Part shown: positions 57,338 to 64,000 of the stretch, piece by piece
Numbering within the stretch: the first letter of the stretch is position 1
Layout: the number at the start of each line of letters is the position of its first letter
NCBI RefSeq assembly: GCF_015351475.1
Contig: NZ_JADKPR010000003.1
Location: forward strand, 124,001 to 188,000
Length of the DNA stretch: 64,000 nt
Direction of reading: 5' to 3'
Source of the DNA: Flavobacterium sp. HJJ
GTDB taxonomy: Bacteria; Bacteroidota; Bacteroidia; Flavobacteriales; Flavobacteriaceae
Made by a program: the position numbers and the translations under genes
Notes under the pieces: model-generated
Told to the model about the DNA's origin: nothing
The model's input: only the letters and a program-made list of their open reading frames with translations
Database searches by the model: none

Positions 57338-58369
57338 ATGAAAAACAAAATATTTTTAATGCTAGCAGCTGTACTTGTCACTATGGTTTCATGTACTAAT
57401 CAAGATGCAGAGTTTGATAATTTTGACCATCAGTCGGTTTATTTTGCTTATCAGTACCCTGTCAGAACGATAACATTAGGAGAAGACATATTTGATACCA
57501 CTTTAGATAATCAGCACAAGTGCAAAATAATGGGAACTTTAGGTGGAGTTTACAGTAATGATAAAGATGTAACCATTGATATTGCTGTTGCAAATTCGTT
57601 ACCAGCCGGTTTCTTGTTTAATGCTGGCGATAGTGAAATTATTGCTATGCCAAGCAATTACTATACACTTGCGAGTAATCAGATTGTTATCCCAAAAGGC
57701 CAGATTACCGGAGGTGTTGAGGTACAATTGTCTGATGCTTTTTTTGCAGATCCTTTATCTGTAAAAAAGACCTATGTTATTCCTCTTGAAATGAAAAAAG
57801 TAGTGAATGCTGATACTATTCTTTCAGGAAAGGCTTTAGTCTCTAATCCATCAAAAGTATTAAGTACAGACTGGAGCAGTCAGCCCAAGGACTTTATTTT
57901 ATATGCTGTAAAGTATGTAAATCCTTGGGACGGCAATTATTTGAGAAGAGGTAAAGACGTTATTGTTGGAAATAATGGAAATACGGCTCTTAATAAAACA
58001 GTTGTCAGACATACTGCCTACGTAGAAACTGATCAAGTTTCTAAAATTAATACCAAATCATTAAGTACAATTGATTTTCCAGTTACTGTCAAAGATGCAT
58101 CTGGAGTTAATATCAACTTTAATCTGACACTTACATTTGATAACGAAAATAAATGTACAGTCTCCGGAAGCAGTGCATTATTTACAGCAAGCGGTACAGG
58201 CAAGTTTGTGAAAAAAGGAGAGAAAAACAGTTGGGGAAGTAAAGACAGAGATGCTCTTTATCTTGATTATAAAGTTAATTTCCAGGATTTTAATGTAACC
58301 ACAAAAGATACATTGGTACTGCGTGATAGAGGAGTAACTGCAGCTGTCTATAGTCCGGTTAAGAAATAA
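57338..58369 (+). CDS. DUF1735/DUF5627 surface lipoprotein (XusE-like)
   Basis: 343 residues, lipobox Cys19 (TMVS-C) followed by TNQDAEFDN. The N-terminal DUF1735 domain (about 28-160) has QSVYFAYQYPVRTITLGED and VDIAVANSLPAG-like repeats with YYTLASNQIVIPKGQITGG. The C-terminal DUF5627-like part (about 180-340) has WDGNYLRRGKDVIV, TLTFDNENKCTVSG and DALYLDYKVNF. The same two-domain protein sits between the second SusD and the GH10 xylanase in described xylan loci (XusE) and is thought to bind xylan on the surface. No catalytic motifs are visible. It is followed by a 144 bp gap with a GC-richer CTCTTTCC/GGAGAGGG palindromic repeat at 58409-58442. Confidence 0.87.
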   Translation: MKNKIFLMLAAVLVTMVSCTNQDAEFDNFDHQSVYFAYQYPVRTITLGEDIFDTTLDNQHKCKIMGTLGGVYSNDKDVTIDIAVANSLPAGFLFNAGDSEIIAMPSNYYTLASNQIVIPKGQITGGVEVQLSDAFFADPLSVKKTYVIPLEMKKVVNADTILSGKALVSNPSKVLSTDWSSQPKDFILYAVKYVNPWDGNYLRRGKDVIVGNNGNTALNKTVVRHTAYVETDQVSKINTKSLSTIDFPVTVKDASGVNINFNLTLTFDNENKCTVSGSSALFTASGTGKFVKKGEKNSWGSKDRDALYLDYKVNFQDFNVTTKDTLVLRDRGVTAAVYSPVKK

Positions 58370-58408
58370 AGCCATTTAGAAGAAATATAAAATAATCCGA
58401 TCCTATTT

Positions 58409-58442
58409 CTCTTTCCTTCTTTGGAGAGGGAGTGGGGGAGGT
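58409..58442. repeat. Short palindromic intergenic repeat (CTCTTTCC...GGAGAGGG)
   Basis: CTCTTTCCTTCTTTGGAGAG is a short palindrome followed by GGAGTGGGGGAGGT, resembling a common flavobacterial 'ctctcctttggagagggtggggtgaggt' repeat. It is placed between the XusE-like and GH10 genes and may lower read-through. Confidence 0.4.
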
Positions 58443-58513
58443 TAATAAAAACTATTTTATATTTCTAAATGGTATAATTGAAAATTTTATTAAAAATTAA
58501 AAATTTAAAGAAG

Positions 58514-60187
58514 ATGAATAAATTATACAAAGTACTGCTATTGTCTTCAGTTTTGATGACGGCTGCATCCTGTACAAACGATAATGTTTTAAAGTACGAT
58601 TATGAAAAACCTGCCAGCATTGCCAATCAGGAAGCGATTGATGTCTATTCTGATTTAAAAAGCTATGTAGACAGAACAGCTAATCCTAATTTTAAATTAG
58701 GTGCTGGTATTTCATTGAATGATTATACAAGTAAAAGCTTGATGTATAGGTTAGTTAATAAGAATTTTGATGAGATTACTTTGGGCTATGAAATGAAACA
58801 TGGCGCAATAGTACAGGCAGATGGGAGTCTTGCTCTTGATAATGTCAATAAATTACTAAAAACAGCTAAAGAAGCTAATGTTACAGTTTTTGGTCATACA
58901 CTCTGCTGGCACGCGAATCAAAATGCGACATATCTTAAAAAACTCATTGCTCCAGATGTTTTATCATCAACAGGGCCAGGCTGGGATGTGATAACTGCAA
59001 ATGATTTTGAAACTGCTGATGCATCCAATTATCAGGTCAATGGAAATGTAACATCATCGTTTACAGCTGCAGGTCAAGGAGCTAATGGAACAGGCAGAGC
59101 ACTTAAATTAACAAATGCCAGCGTGCGTGCCAATGAATGGGATGCACAGCTTTATATAAAGTTTTCTCCAGGGGTACAAATAGGCGAAAAATACAGACTT
59201 ACTATGGATATTCGCGCTGATGCTCCAGCATCATCTCCTACACAGGCACAATTAAATGTAGGAGGTTATAAGCATTGGGATTTCTTTGGTAATCTTTCAT
59301 ATACTGCCACATGGACAACTTATATTAAAGAGATTACGGTTACTAAGGAGATGGAAACTTGTAATACAATTGCTTTTAATCTTGGAAAAACGGCCACTAG
59401 TTTTTATTATGATAATCTCAAAATAGAAAAGTACAGCGCAACTGGAAGTGTTCAGACAAAAGATAAAACTCCAGAGCAGAAAAAAGCTATCATTGGTGAT
59501 GCACTGGATAAATGGATAACAGGGATGGTTAAAAACTGTGCTTCGTATGTCACCGCATGGGATGTTGTTAATGAGCCAATGGATGATGGAAAACCGTATG
59601 AATTAAAAACAGGTGCAGGTAAAGCAAATATGGCTGCTGATGAATTCTACTGGCAGGATTATCTAGGGAAAGATTATGCAGTTGAAGCATTTAGACTTGC
59701 TAGAAAAAGTGGTAATGCAACGGATAAATTATTCGTCAATGACTACAACCTTGAGTATAGTACTGATAAATGTAAAGGTCTTATCCAATATGTTAGTTAT
59801 ATTGAAAGTAAAGGACAAAAGGTTGATGGTATAGGTACTCAGATGCATATTACAATCAATTCTGATAAAGCCAAAATTGAAACAATGTTCCAATTGCTGG
59901 CAGCTACGGGTAAACTTATAAAAGTTTCAGAACTAGATGTTGCTGCTGGGTTAAATCCAACAGAATTTGATCTTAGAAAACAAGCCGATATGTATAAATA
60001 TGTGGTGGATATGTATGCAAAATATATTCCGGTAAGCCAGCGATACGGAATTACTGTTTGGGGATTAACAGACAGTAAATCTGATTCTTCATGGCTGCCA
60101 GGCCAGCATCAAGGTTTGTGGGATCTTAAGTACACACGTAAATTTTCTTATGCAGGTTTTGCTGAGGGACTTAAAGGAGCAAAGTAA
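58514..60187 (+). CDS. GH10 endo-beta-1,4-xylanase with CBM inserted in the catalytic domain
   Basis: I start at the ATG at 58514, preceded by AAAGAAG; a TTG 12 codons upstream would spoil the lipoprotein signal (MNKLYKVLLLSSVLMTAAS-Cys20). Of 557 residues, GH10 begins at about 50 with KLGAGISLNDY, continues to FGHTLCWHANQNATYL (about 120-136), and is interrupted by about 160 residues forming a CBM4/CBM22-like jelly roll (NDFETADASNYQ, FYYDNLKIEKY). It then resumes with VTAWDVVNEPMDD (acid/base E354), FVNDYNLEY, DGIGTQMHI and KVSELDVAA (nucleophile E473). Xylan-locus GH10 enzymes of Prevotella and Bacteroides (Xyn10C type) carry just such inserts. It is probably a surface enzyme that makes oligosaccharides for the SusCD pairs. 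Confidence 0.93.
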   Translation: MNKLYKVLLLSSVLMTAASCTNDNVLKYDYEKPASIANQEAIDVYSDLKSYVDRTANPNFKLGAGISLNDYTSKSLMYRLVNKNFDEITLGYEMKHGAIVQADGSLALDNVNKLLKTAKEANVTVFGHTLCWHANQNATYLKKLIAPDVLSSTGPGWDVITANDFETADASNYQVNGNVTSSFTAAGQGANGTGRALKLTNASVRANEWDAQLYIKFSPGVQIGEKYRLTMDIRADAPASSPTQAQLNVGGYKHWDFFGNLSYTATWTTYIKEITVTKEMETCNTIAFNLGKTATSFYYDNLKIEKYSATGSVQTKDKTPEQKKAIIGDALDKWITGMVKNCASYVTAWDVVNEPMDDGKPYELKTGAGKANMAADEFYWQDYLGKDYAVEAFRLARKSGNATDKLFVNDYNLEYSTDKCKGLIQYVSYIESKGQKVDGIGTQMHITINSDKAKIETMFQLLAATGKLIKVSELDVAAGLNPTEFDLRKQADMYKYVVDMYAKYIPVSQRYGITVWGLTDSKSDSSWLPGQHQGLWDLKYTRKFSYAGFAEGLKGAK

Positions 60188-60193
60188 TAAATT

Positions 60194-61432
60194 ATGAAAT
60201 TCAATTTATTTTTTGCCGGAATAATTTTGCTTGTGTTTTTAAGTTGTGAAAAGGATGATGTTCCTGTAAAAGATTCATCTTCAGTTGAGGCCACGGTATC
60301 GTGGCCTCAAAAAACACCGCAGCTTAAGGCAGATGGGAGGTTTTTGAAAGATCCATGCGGTAATAAAGTTTCACTGCATGGAGTTGCCATTACTCCAAGT
60401 CCTTGGTTTAATGGATGTGCTGTTGGACAGTGCAGATGGGATAACTATAATGTAACGGGCTGTTTAAATTACAATAATGGTATAATTGACAAGCTTTCAA
60501 ATAGTAAGAATGAAGATTGGTATTTAAATTATATCAGACTGCATATTGACCCATATTGGTCCAATAATCCAGGTGCCGCCACAAAAGGAGAAGATGATAT
60601 CTCTCAATTTAATTTTGAGCGATTTAAATTGGCTGTTGATCAAGTTATTATTCCGCTTATTCAGCATGCTAAGTCAAGAGGAATGTATGTAATACTCCGT
60701 CCTCCTGGTGTTTGTCCTCAGAAAATTGATGTTGGTGACGATTATTATAATTATTTATTTAAGATCTGGGATTACTTGTCCAATCATTCCAGTTTGAAAA
60801 ATGCAGAAAATGTCATGTTTGAATTAGCCAATGAACCTATTACAATAAAAAGTACAAATGGAGATTTTGGCAGTAATACTCAGCCACATTTTGATGCTTT
60901 GAAACTGTTTTTTCAGCCAATGGTTAATAAGATACGGTCAAATGGAGCGAACAATATTATTTGGATTCCTGGTTCCGGATATCAGTCGCAGTATAAAGGA
61001 TATGCCGTAAACCGAATTGAAGGGACAAATATTGGATATGCTGTACATATCTATCCAGGATACTGGGGCAGAGATAATAATGATCCTATGGTTTTTAGGG
61101 CAAATTGGAATGAAAATATTAAACCGGTTGCTGATTTTGCCCCGATAGCTGTTACAGAAATTGATTGGGCTCCTGCAGGATATGATGTCTGGGGTAAAGG
61201 CGGAGTAACTGGAACAGCAGGACAAAGAGGGTTTGGAGCTAATTTTAAAGCTTTGGCCGATGAGTCTGGAAATGTTATATGGAACCTGCTGTCTCCTGAA
61301 AATCTTATTGATAAAGGATCTTTGGATGGAGGAATTGCCTATAACAGTGACCCTGAGGCTTGTGCTTTTCCTGTTCATAAATGGTTTAAAGAATATGCAA
61401 AGAAATCAGTCATATGCAGTTCGGTAAAATAA
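60194..61432 (+). CDS. GH5 glycoside hydrolase lipoprotein, probable xylanase
   Basis: 412 residues with lipobox Cys18 (VFLS-C) followed by EKDD, an acidic stretch favouring surface export. The GH5 barrel (about 45-400) has LKADGRFLKDPCGNKVSLHGVAI at its start, YIRLHIDPYW, FELANEP with acid/base E214, YAVHIYPGYWG, and VTEIDWAPAG with nucleophile E322. GH5 includes cellulases, mannanases and xylanases; subfamily 21 enzymes are xylan-specific and found in Bacteroidota xylan loci. The position 6 bp after GH10 makes that my preferred reading, but subfamily assignment requires alignment. It is the last gene of the region C operon; a long imperfect hairpin follows. Confidence 0.87.
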   Translation: MKFNLFFAGIILLVFLSCEKDDVPVKDSSSVEATVSWPQKTPQLKADGRFLKDPCGNKVSLHGVAITPSPWFNGCAVGQCRWDNYNVTGCLNYNNGIIDKLSNSKNEDWYLNYIRLHIDPYWSNNPGAATKGEDDISQFNFERFKLAVDQVIIPLIQHAKSRGMYVILRPPGVCPQKIDVGDDYYNYLFKIWDYLSNHSSLKNAENVMFELANEPITIKSTNGDFGSNTQPHFDALKLFFQPMVNKIRSNGANNIIWIPGSGYQSQYKGYAVNRIEGTNIGYAVHIYPGYWGRDNNDPMVFRANWNENIKPVADFAPIAVTEIDWAPAGYDVWGKGGVTGTAGQRGFGANFKALADESGNVIWNLLSPENLIDKGSLDGGIAYNSDPEACAFPVHKWFKEYAKKSVICSSVK

Positions 61433-61490
61433 ACTGGTTGTTTTTTATTGTGGTTTTAACTAACGATTAGTTGTTAAGTAGGTGTGGTTT

Positions 61491-61561
61491 GAATATCCCA
61501 TAGGTCTTAATTAGTAAAGCAAAATAAAATTTGCTTAATAGTAAGGCCTTAAGGGGTATTC
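61491..61561. repeat. Long imperfect inverted repeat after the xylan operon
   Basis: GAATATCCCATAGG and its following AT-rich sequence pair with a right arm ending GGCCTTAAGGGGTATTC: about 33 bp per arm with scattered mismatches and a short AAAATAAAA centre. It may serve as the operon's transcript end. The rest of 61562-61886 contains a 25-codon open tail ending NDVQT-stop near 61815 that may be a gene scrap; nothing else is recognisable. Confidence 0.5.
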
Positions 61562-61886
61562 TATTTAAATTTTTTGTTATTGTTTCTTTTATTGGTCAAA
61601 CCAAGCTGATTTGGCTGAAAATCCGAATAGGAGCTATTGTAATATATTGTGACAGACCGCAAATTCTTTCAAATGCCCACTTACTGGAGCAATGAGCTCC
61701 AAAATAGTAAAAAATGGTTTTGCACCCCCCCATGACCAAAATTAAAAATACCATACGGTATTGAAAATCAGATAGTAAAAACTGATTGGACTGCAGGAAA
61801 TGATGTTCAGACTTAATTAAGTAACATCAAATAATTTATTTCAGATTATATAAAAGACTTTTTGATTACAATAAAATAGTAAGAAT

Positions 61887-62444
61887 ATGGAAATTACATT
61901 AAATGGAGAGAATGTTTTAGACTTTGTAAAAATATTTCCAGACGACGATAGCTGCCGGGAATTTATTGCCAATGAAAAATGGAAAGACGGCTATAAATGT
62001 AAGCGCTGTGAGAATACAAAGTATGTTTATTTTGAAAAACATAATAAAAGAGAATGTACTAAATGCAGGTATAATGAGAGTCCGACAGCAGGTACTCTTT
62101 TTCATAGAGTGAAATTTGGAATTCAAAAAGCATTCTGTATAGTCTTTGAAATGGCTTATACCAACCAAGCAGTGTCGTCAATCCATATTGCAAAACGATA
62201 TGAAATAACTCAAAAGACTGCATGGTTATTCATTCAAAAAGTAAAACTTGCTATAAAGGCTTCTAAAAAAGATCCTATGAATGACAAACTGCAGATTAAT
62301 AATTTTGGGATTGGAAGAACAGAAATAAGTGGAAAGAGTTTTGGACAAAAGTCTGATGCCGTCTGCGATATTACCCTAACAGAGGAAGGGGAAATAAATG
62401 AGGCTATAAAGATGTTGTTAATGATTATTCTGCAAAGCCGATAA
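61887..62444 (+). mobile_element. IS1595-family transposase, truncated and frameshifted
   Basis: The 185-codon frame has the IS1595 N-terminal zinc ribbon (KCKRC near 30-34 and ECTKC near 50-54, then SPTAGTLFHRVKF) and the helix-turn-helix stretch SSIHIAKRYEITQKTAWLFIQK (about 93-114). Normal transposases have about 300 residues with a DDE-type nuclease; here only its beginning (EISGKSFGQKSD...) remains. Near codon 171 the frame slips: the neighbouring frame reads DVVNDYSAKPINQRF, which continues the family homology up to 62454, where the 175 bp repeat begins. The element is therefore inactive. No intact terminal repeats were found. Confidence 0.75.
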
Positions 62445-62450
62445 ATCAGC

Positions 62451-62624
62451 GTTTTATTGGTCTCAAATAGAGTTTAAAACTATGCACTTTCAGTGCATCT
62501 CGCTTTAGCTTCTAAAAAAGTTTTTGCCATAGATTCACAGATTTTAAAATCATTTTTTATCTGTGAATCTGTGGCAAAATTTCATCAATTTTCGCAATCC
62601 AATCTTGCAGTTTCAGTCAGCCTA
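62451..62624 (+). repeat. 175 bp dispersed repeat, copy 2 (other copy 15591-15765)
   Basis: Near-identical to the copy beside the GH105 gene and in the same orientation. It begins at GTTTTATTGG, 7 bp after the stop of the transposase remnant, and contains the TTTTGCCA...TGGCAAAA hairpin. A degenerate partial third copy of its first part (TTAAAACTATGTACTTTGCG...CTTTAGCTTCT) follows at 62658-62697. No gene is seen between 62445 and 62825. Confidence 0.8.
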
Positions 62625-62825
62625 ACAATCGAACTCAGGTTATTAGTCTTAAAAAAAGTTAAAACTATGTACTTTGCGACATTTCACTTTAGCTTCTGAA
62701 AATTATTTTCAGTCTTTGAGTCTGCTAAACTAACTCATTAATATTCAGGGTAATATAGAGGTGGTTTGATTCATTTTCTCATTAATATTTTCTGTAAATT
62801 CAGTGCTTAACGGCACATTTGTGCT

Positions 62826-64000
62826 TTAAATATTTGAAACTTTATCAGTCTGTCCATTTTTTTTAAGTTTTTCTTCCATGTACTCTTTTGGTGCTGTTCC
62901 ATAGAACTGTTTGAAACTTGTTGAGAATTTAGAAACATTTGAAAAGCCTACAAGGTAAGCCACTTCCGAAATATTCATCTGTTTGGAAGCCAATAGTTCA
63001 CCCGCCTGTTTCAGCCTGATGTTGCGTATGAGATCTCTTGATGACTGATTCGTTAATTCTTTTAATTTCCTGTGCAGATGTACTCTGCTTATTCCAATTT
63101 CAGACGCGATCATTTCTACATTTAAATTTGGATCACTGAGATTGTTATTGACAAAATTCATTATTTTCTGAATTAGTTTTTCGTCAGAGGATTCCATTGT
63201 GATTTTTTTGATTTTATCCTCCTGTGCCTGATTACCGCTGTAATTGTTTTTTAATAATTCTCTTGTTCGGATAAGATTTAGTACCGTCTTTTTTAATATC
63301 TCCATGTTAAACGGCTTGGTAATATAAGCATCTGCACCAATGTTGAGCCCTTCTAGCTGATCATGATCGTGTGAATTTGCAGTTAACAGAATCACAGGAA
63401 TATGATTAATGTTGATGTTTTTCTTTACTTTACGGCAAAATGTGACACCGTCCATTACAGGCATTTTAACATCGCTTATAATAAGATCCAAAGAATCTTT
63501 TAAAACTATTTCCAGAGCCTCTTTACCATTAATACTGGTAACAACTTTGTAATGCGCTGCTAGTTCTTTAAATAAATACTCTCTGATTTCGTCATTGTCA
63601 TCGACAACTAAAATTCTTTTTTTACTAGTTGTACTAATAAAAGACTGATCAACAGGTTCTAATGAAGGTATCTGTAAAGCAGACAAGACCAAATTGTTAA
63701 TTCGCTCATGAGTATCATCCTCATCCTCTTTTTCTACTTCCATATCCTCTGTTCTCATTGGAAGCTGTATAATAAAACGGCATCCCGAAGCTCCAATATT
63801 ATTTTCAGCAGTTATGCTTCCATTGTGGAGTTCAACTATAGATCTTGTTAAGTGCAGACCAATACCAGTACCTTCAGTATGATTCAATCTGCTGTTACTG
63901 GATTGATAAAAGCGGTCAAATATTTTGGCCAGCTCGTTTTCATTTATTCCTATTCCATTGTCAGCAATAGTTATCGTAAAACAGGAAATCTCTTTATTGT
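62826..64000 (-). CDS. Hybrid two-component system regulator (HTCS), C-terminal part (runs off the window)
   Basis: The minus-strand frame is open from base 64000 to the TAA at 62828-62826. Visible are the end of the kinase ATPase domain (TITIADNGIGINENELAKIF, then EGTGIGLHLTRSIVELHNG), a receiver domain (ILVVDDNDEIREYL, phospho-Asp in LIISDVKMPVMDG, lysine in ADAYITKPF), and a C-terminal AraC-type HTH (NVEMIASEIGISRVHLHRKL, then ISEVAYLVGFSNVSKFSTSFK). The sensor, membrane helix and phospho-accepting His lie beyond the window. A TTG at 63887 is internal and not the start. Convergent with the xylan operon and resembling XynR-type regulators by position, it probably activates region C; this is inferred. 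Confidence 0.92.
   Translation of the reverse strand, partial: NKEISCFTITIADNGIGINENELAKIFDRFYQSSNSRLNHTEGTGIGLHLTRSIVELHNGSITAENNIGASGCRFIIQLPMRTEDMEVEKEDEDDTHERINNLVLSALQIPSLEPVDQSFISTTSKKRILVVDDNDEIREYLFKELAAHYKVVTSINGKEALEIVLKDSLDLIISDVKMPVMDGVTFCRKVKKNININHIPVILLTANSHDHDQLEGLNIGADAYITKPFNMEILKKTVLNLIRTRELLKNNYSGNQAQEDKIKKITMESSDEKLIQKIMNFVNNNLSDPNLNVEMIASEIGISRVHLHRKLKELTNQSSRDLIRNIRLKQAGELLASKQMNISEVAYLVGFSNVSKFSTSFKQFYGTAPKEYMEEKLKKNGQTDKVSNI

Noticed and set aside
60938..61378. 146-codon minus-strand frame inside GH5
   Set aside because: It lies wholly opposite conserved GH5 sequence including the catalytic Glu at 322; a shadow frame.
62493..62699. 68-codon open frame after the transposase remnant
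   Set aside because: It is the repeat-copy counterpart of 15633-15821 and has no gene signals of its own.
63887..63889. TTG as start of the HTCS at the window end
   Set aside because: The frame is open upstream and encodes the DNGIGI box of the kinase domain, so this codon is internal.

Overview
The window looks like an AT-rich chromosomal segment of a Flavobacteriaceae bacterium, probably Flavobacterium or a close relative. The evidence is: four SusC-like TonB-dependent transporters, each followed by a SusD-like lipoprotein; promoters carrying the Bacteroidota -7 element TAnnTTTG; a C-terminal type IX secretion sorting domain; hybrid two-component regulators (HTCS); and flavobacterial intergenic palindromes. 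Almost all of it is polysaccharide utilisation loci (PULs).

Region A (1-26501): a truncated GH97 gene and an AraC-type regulator on the minus strand, divergent from GH29 fucosidase, a second GH97 and a mutarotase of the RhaM family. A decayed serine hydrolase pseudogene follows, then a GH2 beta-galactosidase, a full HTCS, a GH105 unsaturated glycuronyl hydrolase, susC/susD, two surface lipoproteins (DUF4959/DUF5126/DUF5000 and DUF4998/DUF5013), and an S41 peptidase.

Region B (26964-45293): susC/susD, a T9SS-secreted GH128-type glycanase, GH16, GH43 (subfamily 24/34 type), GH2, DUF2264 (GH154-like) and DUF4861. I infer a beta-1,3-linked target, either type II arabinogalactan or a beta-1,3-glucan. 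Fucosidase, GH97, beta-galactosidase and GH105 in region A would suit the side chains of an arabinogalactan. The GH2 and susC of region A and the susC of region B share one promoter layout (two C-rich boxes 22-23 bp apart, the second 26 bp before TAnnTTTG), so A and B may form one regulon under the HTCS at 10260-14354. A second shared motif, AAGTGT-N7-ACACTT, lies upstream of the first GH97, the region A susC and the region B GH2.

Region C (47319-64000): a xylan PUL matching the Prevotella/Bacteroides Xus order: susC-susD-susC-susD-XusE-like protein-GH10 with an internal carbohydrate-binding module-GH5, then an IS1595-family remnant and the 3' part of an opposite-strand HTCS that runs off the window. 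The roughly 2 kb between B and C (45294-47318) holds gene remnants, two strong terminators and a putative operator with three 20-21 bp spaced repeats.

Repeats are concentrated in gaps: a 183/184 bp MITE-like pair, a 175 bp pair, one copy of which abuts the IS1595 remnant, and single palindromes. Near 15581-16002 repeats appear nested inside a split terminator stem.
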